From the NCBI GenBank assembly GCA_012728835.1, contig JAAYEJ010000066.1:1-51447 (forward strand): 51,447 bases of DNA. Direction: 5' to 3'. Shown in pieces: positions 34,302-42,107 of this stretch. Under the pieces are notes generated by a model. It was not told the DNA's origin, searched no databases, and was given only the letters and a program-made list of their open reading frames with translations. The position numbers and the translations under genes are program-made. This stretch comes from Candidatus Brocadiaceae bacterium (GTDB taxonomy: Bacteria > Planctomycetota > Brocadiia > SM23-32). Position 1 is the stretch's first letter. Every line of letters starts with the position of its first letter.

Positions 34302-35495
34302 CTACCGGCCTCCGGCGGCGAACCGCGCGAGGCGTTCCAGGCCCCGGCGGATCGTCTGTTCGGACGTGGCGTAGGAGAACCGGACGTAGCCGTCCACGCC
34401 GAAGGCGATGCCCGGCACGGCGGCCACGTGGACCTGGTCGAGCAACGCCTCGCAGAGTTCGACGCTGTTGTCGACGGGGTGGTCGCCGTAGGTCTTCCCC
34501 AGCAGGGCGCGGCAGTCGGCGAAGGCGTAGAAGGCGCCCTGCGGCATGGCGCAGCGGACGCCGGGGATGGCGTTGAGCCCGTCGACGATGAGGCGGCGCC
34601 GGCGGTCGAATGCCTCCCGCATCCGGTCCACGGACGCCTGGGGGCCCGTGAGGGCCTCCAGGGCGGCCTTCTGGGCCATGCTGTTGGGCCCGCTCGACAG
34701 GTTGCTCTGGAGCTTGACGGCGGCGGCGATGACGTCCCGGGGGCCGGCCGCATAGCCGATGCGCCAGCCGGTCATGGCGTAGGTCTTCGAGACGCCGTTG
34801 ACGGTGACGACCTTCTCCATGGCCCGCCGGCCGAAGGAAGCCGGGCTGACGTGCTGCAGGCCGTCGTAGATGAGCTTCTCGTAGATCTCGTCGGAGAGGA
34901 TCCAGAGGTCGTGCGCCAGGGCGATCTCGACCAGGGGACGCAGTTCGTCCTCCGTGAGCACCGCGCCGGTGGGGTTGCACGGGGAGTTCAGGACGAGCAG
35001 CCGGGCGCGGTCGGTGCAGGCGGCCTCGAGCCGGTCCGGCGTCAGCTTCATGTCCGGATCGGTGCTGCAGTCGATGGCGACGGGTTCGGCGCCGCACATG
35101 CGCGCCTGGTCGGCGTAGCTGACCCAATAGGGGGCGGGCAGGAGCACCTGGTCGCCGGGCTGTACGAGGGCCAGGAGGATCATGTAGATCGTCTGCTTGC
35201 CGCCGTTGGAGACGAGGACCTGCTCGGGGGTGCAGTCGAGGGCGTTGTCGGTTCTGAACTTCCGGGCGACGGCGGCGCGCAGTTCGGGCATGCCGGCGGG
35301 GGCGGTGTACTTCGTGAAGCCGTCGCGGATGGCGCGGCAGCCGGCCTCCTTGATGTGGTCGGGCGTGTCGAAGTCCGGCTCGCCGACGGTGAAGGCGACG
35401 ACGTCGACGCCGTCGCGGACCAGTTGCCTGGCCCGGGCGTCGACCGCCATGGTGGCCGATGGTTGGACGTGCTGCGCGATTCTGGACAAGGCCAT
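34302..35495 (-). CDS. Pyridoxal-phosphate aminotransferase, class I (aspartate aminotransferase-like)
   Basis: 397 aa. The fold-type I signature is complete: VSNGGKQTIYM, LNSPCNPTGAV, SDEIYEKLIYDG, and the PLP lysine Lys237 in NGVSKTYAMTGWRIGYAAG. The C-terminal Arg in VRFSYATS binds the substrate carboxylate. Closest in pattern to prokaryotic Igamma/Ibeta aspartate aminotransferases, which convert aspartate or prephenate with 2-oxoglutarate. The exact substrate cannot be fixed from sequence. It has a clear promoter upstream and is followed by the coupled glycosyltransferase gene. Confidence 0.92.
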   Translation of the reverse strand: MALSRIAQHVQPSATMAVDARARQLVRDGVDVVAFTVGEPDFDTPDHIKEAGCRAIRDGFTKYTAPAGMPELRAAVARKFRTDNALDCTPEQVLVSNGGKQTIYMILLALVQPGDQVLLPAPYWVSYADQARMCGAEPVAIDCSTDPDMKLTPDRLEAACTDRARLLVLNSPCNPTGAVLTEDELRPLVEIALAHDLWILSDEIYEKLIYDGLQHVSPASFGRRAMEKVVTVNGVSKTYAMTGWRIGYAAGPRDVIAAAVKLQSNLSSGPNSMAQKAALEALTGPQASVDRMREAFDRRRRLIVDGLNAIPGVRCAMPQGAFYAFADCRALLGKTYGDHPVDNSVELCEALLDQVHVAAVPGIAFGVDGYVRFSYATSEQTIRRGLERLARFAAGGR

Positions 35496-35557
35496 GTGGC
35501 AGTCAGCCTGCGAACGTCCTGTGGGGGTCTCCGGACGCCGTCCGGCCGGGAGCGATC

Positions 35558-35586
35558 ATATTAGCGGAGCAGAGGGCCGTCTGCAA
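35558..35586 (-). promoter_or_regulatory. Sigma-70 promoter for the aminotransferase gene
   Basis: On the minus strand TTGCAG (35586-35581), 17 nt, TAATAT (35563-35558). It is divergent from the kinase promoter 16 nt away. Confidence 0.7.
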
Positions 35587-35601
35587 CGCGCGGGGCGCGG
35601 G

Positions 35602-35630
35602 TTGAAGCGGGGGTGCTCTCCGGCTACCAT
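35602..35630 (+). promoter_or_regulatory. Sigma-70 promoter for the Ser/Thr kinase gene
   Basis: TTGAAG (35602-35607), 17 nt, TACCAT (35625-35630). It overlaps the 5' end of a longer reading frame and so supports the ATG at 35673. Confidence 0.6.
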
Positions 35631-35672
35631 GGTGGGTCAGTCAATGCCCCGGGACTTCCTCGCGGAGGCGAC

Positions 35673-36542
35673 ATGGCCAAGGGCGGTCAGGTGCAGATTG
35701 CCGAGCTGCTGCGCGACTACTGGGTCGGCGATCTGCTGGGGACCGGCGCGCGCAGTCAGATCTACGCCGTCAAGCGCAGGAGCGACGGCTACGACTTCGC
35801 CGTCAAGTTCGTCCAGGTGCGCACGGCCCAGGACCGGCGCATCGTCGACCATCTCGAGAACGAATTCCAGGTGCTCCAGGCCGTGCACAACCCCAAGCGG
35901 CAGCCCTCGGAGTTCATCATCTTCCCGGTCGAGTTCCGCAAGGTCAAGTCGATGCTCAAGCTCCAGGCCGCCTACCTGGTCATGGAGCGCGCCGGCGGCC
36001 GCTCGCTGTTCGACCGGCGCGACTACCCCCTGGAGGACGTGCTGACCATCTTCCGCCAGGCGTGCCACGCCCTGCAGCACATCCACAGCGTGGGCTACGT
36101 CCACGCGGACCTGAAGCCGCAGCAGATACTGGTCGACGATCTGAAGATGATCAAGATGATCGACTTCGGCTTCGCCGCGCCGATCGGCTCGAAGCTGGAC
36201 ACGTCCAAGGGCACCTTCGGCTACCTTGCGCCCGAACAGGCCGGCGGCCGGCTGACGGCCAAGACGGACGTGTTCAACCTGGGCGCGGCCCTCTACTGGG
36301 TCCTGACCGGCCGGAACCTGCCCTCGATCATGCCCGGACGGCACGACCGCAGCGGGTTCGTGCCCGGCGAGGCGGTCAGCATCCCGCCGCCGTCGGTCCT
36401 GAACCCCACGGTGCCCGAGGAGCTGTCCGAGATGGTGCTGCGCTGCTGCCATCCGGACGGGCATGCGCGCCCGACGGCCCAGGAGCTGAAGCGCTACCTC
36501 TACGGTCTGGCGCTGCGCCTGGACTACGGAGCGGTCGCCTGA
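35673..36542 (+). CDS. Hanks-type Ser/Thr protein kinase, soluble, catalytic loop Asn replaced
   Basis: 289 aa, kinase domain only, with no membrane anchor or sensor domain. The P-loop is GTGARSQIY (23-31), ATP-binding Lys45 is in FAVKFVQ, and the metal-binding DFG is in MIDFGFAAP. YLAPEQ matches the APE motif and TDVFNLGAALY is subdomain IX. The catalytic loop is HADLKPQQ (144-151): Asp146 and Lys148 are kept, but the metal-binding Asn is Gln151. Activity may be reduced or metal-dependent in another way. The ATG lies behind GGAGG. The receiver-like gene follows on the same strand with its own promoter. Confidence 0.9.
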   Translation: MAKGGQVQIAELLRDYWVGDLLGTGARSQIYAVKRRSDGYDFAVKFVQVRTAQDRRIVDHLENEFQVLQAVHNPKRQPSEFIIFPVEFRKVKSMLKLQAAYLVMERAGGRSLFDRRDYPLEDVLTIFRQACHALQHIHSVGYVHADLKPQQILVDDLKMIKMIDFGFAAPIGSKLDTSKGTFGYLAPEQAGGRLTAKTDVFNLGAALYWVLTGRNLPSIMPGRHDRSGFVPGEAVSIPPPSVLNPTVPEELSEMVLRCCHPDGHARPTAQELKRYLYGLALRLDYGAVA

Positions 36543-36583
36543 CATCACTGAAGTGCTTTGCCGGAAACCACTTGGGACGGGTG

Positions 36584-36612
36584 TTGACGGGTCGCTGCCG
36601 TGTTGTTACACT
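36584..36612 (+). promoter_or_regulatory. Sigma-70 promoter for the receiver-like gene
   Basis: TTGACG (36584-36589), 17 nt, TACACT (36607-36612). It gives a leader of about 100 nt. Confidence 0.7.
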
Positions 36613-36718
36613 TAGTGGGCCTGCCGGACGCCGCAGGTGACGTCCGCACGCGTCCGCCCGACGCGCGTCGACCGGCCGCGACGGGCGCACGTCTCCTTCC
36701 ACTGCCGGGAGGAGGTAC

Positions 36719-37147
36719 ATGGGAACCGGCCGCCAGAGTGTCGTCGTTCGACGGCTGCTGCTTGTCGAGAACGAGCGGCACCGGATCGACGAACTGCGCG
36801 ATGCCTTCGCCGACGACGGCTACGAGTGCGAGGTCGCCCTGGACTTCGCAACGGCGCGCTACATCGTCGGCGAACGGCTGATGGACCTGGCCGTCGTCAA
36901 CTCCACCCTCGTCGAGATGCCCGACGAGCGGCTCGTCGGCGAGCTGAAGGCGGCCAACCCCGAGATGGCCCTGGTGATCTACCACGGGAAGGCGACCAAG
37001 GCGCGGCAGCGGAAGTTGCGCCGTCTGGGGGCGGACAGCTACCTGAGCAAGGCGAGCGACACGATCTCGATCATCCGGGCCGTCCGTTCCCTGGGCGAGC
37101 GCCGGGGGACGCGTCCGTCGCCCCCGGCGGCCCCTGCAGATCGATGA
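36719..37147 (+). CDS. Receiver-like (pseudo-receiver) protein without phospho-acceptor Asp
   Basis: 142 aa. The sequence follows the CheY-like pattern LLLVEN ... DLAVVNSTLVEMP ... ALVIYHGKAT ... GADSYLSKASD. The phospho-acceptor position is Asn61 instead of Asp, and the acidic pocket at the N-terminus is Glu-Asn. The conserved Lys before the last helix is kept (YLSK). It therefore probably does not use phosphoryl transfer and may act as a protein-binding module. GGAGG at 36711-36715 sets the ATG. Its 3' end overlaps the convergent metallophosphatase gene by 77 nt. No histidine kinase is nearby. The neighbour upstream is a Ser/Thr kinase. Confidence 0.75.
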   Translation: MGTGRQSVVVRRLLLVENERHRIDELRDAFADDGYECEVALDFATARYIVGERLMDLAVVNSTLVEMPDERLVGELKAANPEMALVIYHGKATKARQRKLRRLGADSYLSKASDTISIIRAVRSLGERRGTRPSPPAAPADR

Positions 37148-37925
37148 AGGCCACCTCGGCCGGGCAGTGCCACCGCACCGGCAGCGTGCGGGCCGTGCCG
37201 AACCCCCGGTTGACGTACAGGTGCCCCCACGGCATGGCGTAGAGCCCGCCGGCGAATCCCGCGCTGAAGGGCGGCAGGGCCGCGCGCCAGAGCAGCGGGA
37301 CGCGTATCTGCCCGCCGTGCGTGTGGCCGCTCAGGATCACGTCCGGCGGGCGCCCCGCCGGCGTCCTGTGCGCGCCCGCCACAAGGTGCGCGGCCGCCGC
37401 AAGGTGCGCGGCCAGCGGTGCGTGGGCCAGCAGCAGGGCGCAGTCGGCCGGCTCCGTGGCCGAAAGGGCCGCCGCCGAGTCCGGCCAGCCCAGCGACACG
37501 TCGTCGAGGCCGCCGACCAGGACGGTGCCGGACTCCGCGCGGACCATGCGCGACTCGTTCACGAGGAGTTCCACGCCCCAGTCGGCCATCATCGCGCGGA
37601 GGGCCGACAGACGCTCGCTGCGCCGCATCTCGCCGTTGCCCCGGCAGGCGAAGGTGCCGAGCCGCCCCCGCAGGCGGGGCAGGAGGGCGGCCGCCACGCG
37701 CGCCGACGACGCCTCACGCACCAGCACGTCGCCGGTGAGCGCCACCAGGTCCGGCGCCCGCTCGGTCACCAGGTCGGCCAGCCCGTCCTGGCGCGTGCTG
37801 CGGCGGCGCAGGTGAAGGTCGCTCAGGTGGCAGATGCGCAGGGGAGGGCGGCCGGGCGGCAGCGAAGGCACGGTCAGCCGGACGTGTTCCACCCTGGTGC
37901 CGTGCGGACGCTGACCGTTTCTCAT
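37071..37925 (-). CDS. Metallophosphatase with altered GNH motif
   Basis: 284 aa. Calcineurin-like metallophosphoesterase pattern: CHLSDLHL (DxH), LVALTGDVLV (GD), CRGNGEMR where GNH(D/E) is expected, LLLAHAP, and SGHTHGGQIRVP (GHxH). The GHTHGGQ ending is typical of YkuE/UDP-diacylglucosamine-hydrolase-like and related enzymes. The His of the GNH motif, normally a proton donor, is replaced by Gly. No signal peptide or anchor is seen. The ATG at 37925 is only about 6 nt from the predicted transcription start, so the message may be essentially leaderless. Confidence 0.8.
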   Translation of the reverse strand: MRNGQRPHGTRVEHVRLTVPSLPPGRPPLRICHLSDLHLRRRSTRQDGLADLVTERAPDLVALTGDVLVREASSARVAAALLPRLRGRLGTFACRGNGEMRRSERLSALRAMMADWGVELLVNESRMVRAESGTVLVGGLDDVSLGWPDSAAALSATEPADCALLLAHAPLAAHLAAAAHLVAGAHRTPAGRPPDVILSGHTHGGQIRVPLLWRAALPPFSAGFAGGLYAMPWGHLYVNRGFGTARTLPVRWHCPAEVAFIDLQGPPGATDASPGARPGNGRPG

Positions 37926-37938
37926 CGTCGGGCTGCCG

Positions 37939-37967
37939 ATTATAGCGATCCCCTGGCCGGCCCACAA
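37939..37967 (-). promoter_or_regulatory. Sigma-70 promoter for the metallophosphatase gene
   Basis: On the minus strand TTGTGG (37967-37962), 17 nt, consensus TATAAT (37944-37939). Confidence 0.65.
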
Positions 37968-37987
37968 CGGCCGTCGGCCTCCGAGGT

Positions 37988-38016
37988 TTGAGTTCCGGTC
38001 CGGCAGCGTCTATAAT
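37988..38016 (+). promoter_or_regulatory. Sigma-70 promoter for alr
   Basis: TTGAGT (37988-37993), 17 nt, consensus TATAAT (38011-38016). Transcription would start near 38023, upstream of the ATG at 38055. Confidence 0.75.
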
Positions 38017-38054
38017 CCCCCCGTGGCAGTCCGCCCGTGGTTCCGGAGGCGTCG

Positions 38055-39284
38055 ATGGCTCCCCCGATCGTGGCCAGCGTCGATCTGAACGCAATCATGC
38101 ACAATGCGCGGATGGTCCGCGCACTGGTCCGTCCGGCAGGGCTCTGTGCGGTGGTCAAGGCGAACGCCTACGGACACGGCGCTGCGGCGGCGGCGCACGT
38201 GCTGGCGGCGGCCGGCACCGACATGTTCGCCGTGGCGGCCATCGAGGAGGCCGTGGACCTGCGCGAGGCGGGCATCCGCGCGCCGATCCTCCTGTTCGGC
38301 GCCCTGGCTTCGAGCGACGTGGCCGAGGTGCTGCAGCATGACGTGACCGCCTGCGTGACCGACGAGCCCTCTGCGCGCGAACTGGCCGGCCGGGCCCGCG
38401 CCCGGCACGCGCAGGCGTGCGTGCACGTGAAGGTGGACACGGGCATGCATCGCCTGGGCTTCGATTGGGAGACGGCGGCCGAGGCCGTGCTGCGGCTGGC
38501 CGGGCTGGAGGGGCTGCGCGTCACCGGCATCTTTACGCACTACGCGTGTGCCGACGCGGCCGACCCGGCCGTCACCGAGGGCCAGACGCGGCGCTTCCGC
38601 TCGGTGCTCAGCCGGCTCGAGCAGGCGGGGATGGCGCTCCCGCTCGCGCACGCGGCCAACAGCGCGACCGTGCTGCGCATGCCGGACGCCCGCTTCGACG
38701 CCGTGCGCCCCGGGCTGATCCTGTACGGGATGCGGCCGGCCGCCGGGATGGCCCCGGAGGTGGACCTGCACCCCGCCCTGTGCCTGCGGACGTCGGTGGG
38801 CTACTGCCGGCGCGTGAAGCGCGGCGAGGCGCTCGGCTACGGGCACACCTTCACCGCCTGGCGCGATTCGCTCATCGGCGTGCTGCCCGCGGGCTACGCG
38901 GACGGCTACGGGCGCTGGTTCTCGAACCTCGGCGAGGTGCTCGTGCGCGGCACGCGCGTGCCGGTCGTCGGCCGCGTCTGCATGGACCAGACGCTCGTGG
39001 ACCTGACCGACCTCCCCGGTGTGCAGCCGGGGGAGGAGGCCGTGCTCTACGGCCGGCAGGGCGATGCGTGCATTCGCGTGGAGGACATGGCCGCGCGCGT
39101 CGGCACCATCCCCTACGAGCTGACCTGCGCCGTGGGGCGCCGCGTGCGCCGGGAGTACGTCCTTAACGGAATGGTCGTGGCGGACGCGGGCCGTGCGGCG
39201 TCCATCTCGGCGGACGCGCTCGAACGGCTGGCCACCCTTGCCGCCGGCACAGTCCATGAACACCTTCCTGAAACGCCTGCTTGA
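38055..39284 (+). CDS. alr: Alanine racemase
   Basis: 409 aa, fold-type III PLP enzyme that interconverts L- and D-alanine for peptidoglycan. The PLP lysine is Lys35 in AVVKANAYGHG. VKVDTGMHRLGF and THYACAD are conserved. The C-terminal domain carries the catalytic Tyr in AGYADGYGR, and VGRVCMDQTLVDLTD. The ATG at 38055 is placed by GGAGG at 38045-38049, and an in-frame GTG at 38037 lacks such a site. The reading frame overlaps the next gene by 29 nt, making an apparent three-gene operon with the P-loop kinase and DUF6504. Confidence 0.95.
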   Translation: MAPPIVASVDLNAIMHNARMVRALVRPAGLCAVVKANAYGHGAAAAAHVLAAAGTDMFAVAAIEEAVDLREAGIRAPILLFGALASSDVAEVLQHDVTACVTDEPSARELAGRARARHAQACVHVKVDTGMHRLGFDWETAAEAVLRLAGLEGLRVTGIFTHYACADAADPAVTEGQTRRFRSVLSRLEQAGMALPLAHAANSATVLRMPDARFDAVRPGLILYGMRPAAGMAPEVDLHPALCLRTSVGYCRRVKRGEALGYGHTFTAWRDSLIGVLPAGYADGYGRWFSNLGEVLVRGTRVPVVGRVCMDQTLVDLTDLPGVQPGEEAVLYGRQGDACIRVEDMAARVGTIPYELTCAVGRRVRREYVLNGMVVADAGRAASISADALERLATLAAGTVHEHLPETPA

Positions 39285-40530
39285 GGCCGAACGCGTCGAC
39301 CTGGCCGGCGCCCTGGCCGGCGCCGGGCCCGACGTGCCGGCCGCCCTGCTCCTGCTTGCGGGCCTGACGCCCGAGAAGTGCCCCCTGACAGAGCACGTTC
39401 AGGCGGCCATGGACGCCCTGCTGGCGGACGCGCCGCCCGAGGCCGCCCCGCCCGAGGCGGACGCCGAGTCCGCCCTGAGTCCCTGGTGGACGGCCATGCC
39501 GGCGGCCTACGTGGCCGCCGCCTTCCGGCACGTCGGCCTGGCTGAGGTGTGCACGCCCGGGGCGCCGTCCGCGCGGCTGTCGCGGCCGCACGCGCGCGAG
39601 AGCGTGCGCGCCATGCGGGAGGTGCTGCGCGGGGGCGGCGTGCCGTTCACCGTGCGCGAGCATGCGGCGTCGCTCATCCTGGGGGCCGGTCGCATCGCCC
39701 GGCCGGGCGCCCGTGCGGATGAGACGTGCCGGAAGCTGTCGTGCCGGGCGGACCTGCGGGCGCTCTACCACCTGGAGCGTGCGGAGCTGTGCGCGCTCGG
39801 CCGCGGGCCGCACGAGGCGCCCATGCAGCGCCTCGAGGCCTTCCGCGAGCGGGCGGAGCGGTGCGGCGTCTTCGGCGAGCCCTGCGCTCCGCCGCTCTCG
39901 GCTGCGGAGGTCCGTGCGGCGGGCTTTGAGGACCCGGTGCAGCGCCACCGGGTGCTCAACGCCCTGCGCTACTTCGGGCTGGTCGCCCGCGTGGACGAGC
40001 ACGACTGGTTCGTCGAGCGGCTGCAGGAGGAGCCCGTCGTGCCCGGTGGCCGCCTGCACCTTCTGATCGGGCCGGCCGGCTGCGGCAAGTCCACGTGGGC
40101 GCGGCTGCACCGGCCCGAGGTCGAGGTGGTCTCGACCGACCGGATGCGCGAGGTGCTGACGGGCGATCCGTCCGACCAGAGCCAGAACTACCTGGTTTTT
40201 CAGCGGTGCATGGACCGCCTGCGTGCCCTGCTCGGCGAGGGACGCGACGTGGTGTTCGACGCCACGAACTACTGCGAGGCCGTCCGGGCGCTGCCCGTGC
40301 AGGCGGGGCGCTGGTCGGGGGCGGAGATCAGCAGTCACCTCTTCGACGTCGGCCTGGCCGAGTCGCTCCGGCGCAACCTGCTGCGCCCGCGCACCGTCCC
40401 GGAGGACGTGATCCGCAAGCAGTACCGCCTCCTGCAGGCGCCGGCCCTCTATGAGGCCGACCGCCAGTACATCGTCGACCCCGACGGGCGCCTCGCCCAG
40501 TACTGGCCGTTGCCGGAGGACGGGCAGTGA
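39256..40530 (+). CDS. Protein with C-terminal P-loop (polynucleotide-kinase-like) domain
   Basis: 424 aa. The N-terminal 250 residues are largely helical and unrecognised, with Cys/Arg-rich patches such as DETCRKLSCRADL and ALYHLERAEL that recall HD- or poly(A)-polymerase-associated regions. The C-terminal domain is a P-loop kinase like that of T4-type Pnkp. Walker A is GPAGCGKST (272-280), followed by STDRMREVL, the Walker-B-like VVFDATN, and a lid RPRTVPEDVIRKQYR. Predicted to phosphorylate a nucleic acid or small hydroxyl compound, but the substrate is unknown. The ATG overlaps alr, with no obvious ribosome site, which suggests coupling. A short 29-residue overlap-free start is not visible. 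Confidence 0.72.
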   Translation: MNTFLKRLLEAERVDLAGALAGAGPDVPAALLLLAGLTPEKCPLTEHVQAAMDALLADAPPEAAPPEADAESALSPWWTAMPAAYVAAAFRHVGLAEVCTPGAPSARLSRPHARESVRAMREVLRGGGVPFTVREHAASLILGAGRIARPGARADETCRKLSCRADLRALYHLERAELCALGRGPHEAPMQRLEAFRERAERCGVFGEPCAPPLSAAEVRAAGFEDPVQRHRVLNALRYFGLVARVDEHDWFVERLQEEPVVPGGRLHLLIGPAGCGKSTWARLHRPEVEVVSTDRMREVLTGDPSDQSQNYLVFQRCMDRLRALLGEGRDVVFDATNYCEAVRALPVQAGRWSGAEISSHLFDVGLAESLRRNLLRPRTVPEDVIRKQYRLLQAPALYEADRQYIVDPDGRLAQYWPLPEDGQ

Positions 40531-40793
40531 CCGAGTTCATCGGAGAGGAGGTCGAGGTGACCCGGCAGGGCCCTGCCGGGCCGCCCGCGTCGTTCGTCTG
40601 GCGCGATCGGCCGTACCGGGTCGCCCGCGTCCGGCGGCGCTGGCGGCATCTGGACCTGCGCCGGCAGTGGTGGCAGCGTCGCCACCGGGATCACTTCGTG
40701 GTCGAGGCCGAGTCGGGAGAGCTGTTCGAACTCTACTTCCACCGCGGCTACGGCCGCCGCTACTGGGTGCTCTCGCGGCGCCTTGACACCTGA
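40527..40793 (+). CDS. DUF6504 family small protein
   Basis: 88 aa, small and basic. The pattern EFIGEEVEV at the N-terminus, then FVWRDRPYRVARV, a WWQRR segment, FVVEAESGELFELYFHR and a final YWVLSRR fits DUF6504, a family without known function that in other genomes is often near DNA-repair or polymerase genes. It starts with GTG overlapping the upstream TGA (GTGA), 7 nt behind GGAGGA, so it is co-translated with the P-loop kinase. Confidence 0.78.
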   Translation: MTEFIGEEVEVTRQGPAGPPASFVWRDRPYRVARVRRRWRHLDLRRQWWQRRHRDHFVVEAESGELFELYFHRGYGRRYWVLSRRLDT

Positions 40794-40842
40794 GGGCGCC
40801 GTTGCAGGACGGCGTCCGCTCGAGGCGCACAAGGGGGCTGCT

Positions 40843-41652
40843 TCAGCGGCCCGCCATGCCTCCCCGGGCGGCGCGTTCGTAGAACTCGCGCTGCATCTCG
40901 GGGGTGGCGGCATCGGCCTTGACGGCCCGGATGGCCTGAACGAGCCGTCGGACCTGGGCTTCGATGGCGAAGGCGCCCTTCTCGGCGTTGGCGGCGCGGC
41001 CGTCGCCGGCGTAGTGGTTCGGGTAGTTGGCGTACCAGCCAAACGGGCTGCCGAGCCCCTCCAGGGCGTCCTGGCGGCCCAGGCGCCGGCCGGCGTCGGG
41101 GTCCTTGATGTCCTCCAGGTGGACCAGTTCCGGGCGCAGGTAGCAGATGCAGCTGCTCTCGGTCTCGCCGCCGTGGCCGCCCTGGGTTTCGAGCATGGCG
41201 GCGAGTCGCTCCCGGTCCTCCGGGCCGATCTGGTAGGGGGAGACGGTGTAGGTGAGGTAGTCGCGGGGCTCCTGGAGGAGGGACATGGTCAAGTAGCCGA
41301 GCAGGCCGCTGTTGCCGCCGTGGCCGTTGGCGATGATGATCTTGCGGAAGCCGTTGCGGCCGATCTCGTCGAGGACGGCCCGCAGCATCTGCAGGAGCAG
41401 GTCATGCGGAAGGGAGATGGTGCCGGGCTGGTGGCGGGCCTCGGCGATCTGGCCGAAGTAGTAGGAGGGGAACACGACGGCCGGTTCCTCTTCGGCGGCG
41501 CGCCTGGCGACGGCGTCGATGACGAACTGGTCGGTGCCGAGCGGCAGGTGCGGCCCGTGCCGTTCGATGCAGCCGATGGGCAGGACGCAGACGCAGTCGG
41601 CCTGCCGGATGGCCTCCGGCATCCGCTCCGAGCTGATTTCGATCCACTGCAT
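40843..41652 (-). CDS. Creatininase/creatinine amidohydrolase family protein
   Basis: 269 aa. The metal-binding signature GCIERHGPHLPLGTD, the later IIANGHGGNSG, and GGHGGETESS identify the creatinine amidohydrolase fold, which includes amidohydrolases of cyclic amides, MftE-like peptidases and riboflavin-pathway enzymes. The physiological substrate is not predictable. The ATG at 41652 follows AGGGAG. It is the last gene of a minus-strand run after an acyl carrier protein gene 68 nt upstream. Confidence 0.88.
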   Translation of the reverse strand: MQWIEISSERMPEAIRQADCVCVLPIGCIERHGPHLPLGTDQFVIDAVARRAAEEEPAVVFPSYYFGQIAEARHQPGTISLPHDLLLQMLRAVLDEIGRNGFRKIIIANGHGGNSGLLGYLTMSLLQEPRDYLTYTVSPYQIGPEDRERLAAMLETQGGHGGETESSCICYLRPELVHLEDIKDPDAGRRLGRQDALEGLGSPFGWYANYPNHYAGDGRAANAEKGAFAIEAQVRRLVQAIRAVKADAATPEMQREFYERAARGGMAGR

Positions 41653-41720
41653 GGTCCTACTCCCTGCGTGCTGGTGTGGCGCAACGACGGGCCCGGCGGC
41701 TGCGTCGTGCGGCCGGCGAC

Positions 41721-41966
41721 TCACGTCTCCAGGTACTGCATGATGAACTCCACGACGTCGCCGACCGTCTGCACCTGCAGGGCGGCGTCCTCGTCCATCT
41801 CGACGTCGAACTCGACCTCGTAGGCGGCCACCAGCTCGATGCTCTGGATCGACTCGGCGCCCAGGTCGCCCACGAATTCGCTCTCTTCCCGGATGTCGCC
41901 CAGGGGGCAGCCGAGCACGTCGGCGGTCACCTCGATGACTCTGTTCAAGACCTCTTCTCTTTCCAT
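41721..41966 (-). CDS. Acyl carrier protein
   Basis: 81 aa, acidic, four-helix ACP. The phosphopantetheine Ser lies in DLGAESIQSIEL, where most fatty-acid ACPs read DSL. VEFDVEMDED and VGDVVEFI are also conserved. It stands alone, with no fab genes or polyketide modules in the window, so it may serve a special acylation rather than bulk fatty-acid synthesis. The ATG follows AAGGGA. A weak TTGACG-17-GAAGAT promoter (42067-42039) may drive it. Confidence 0.9.
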   Translation of the reverse strand: MEREEVLNRVIEVTADVLGCPLGDIREESEFVGDLGAESIQSIELVAAYEVEFDVEMDEDAALQVQTVGDVVEFIMQYLET

Positions 41967-42038
41967 TGTGGTCCCTTCGCGCTGGAGTCGCGTGGCCGCG
42001 GGCCTCTCCGTCCTGGACGCACGCTGTGATCGCGTTCG

Positions 42039-42067
42039 ATCTTCCCCCTTCGGTCCGTGCGCGTCAA
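42039..42067 (-). promoter_or_regulatory. Weak candidate promoter for the acyl carrier protein gene
   Basis: On the minus strand TTGACG (42067-42062), 17 nt, GAAGAT (42044-42039). The -10 matches consensus at only three positions. Confidence 0.35.
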
Positions 42068-42107
42068 GTTCCCGGCGTGCGCGGACCGGGCCGCCGTCCG
42101 GGGCGGT

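Noticed and set aside
35673-37147. The kinase and receiver-like genes considered as a two-component system.
   Set aside because: The kinase is of the Ser/Thr type, no histidine kinase is present, and the receiver lacks its phospho-acceptor. The two also have separate promoters.
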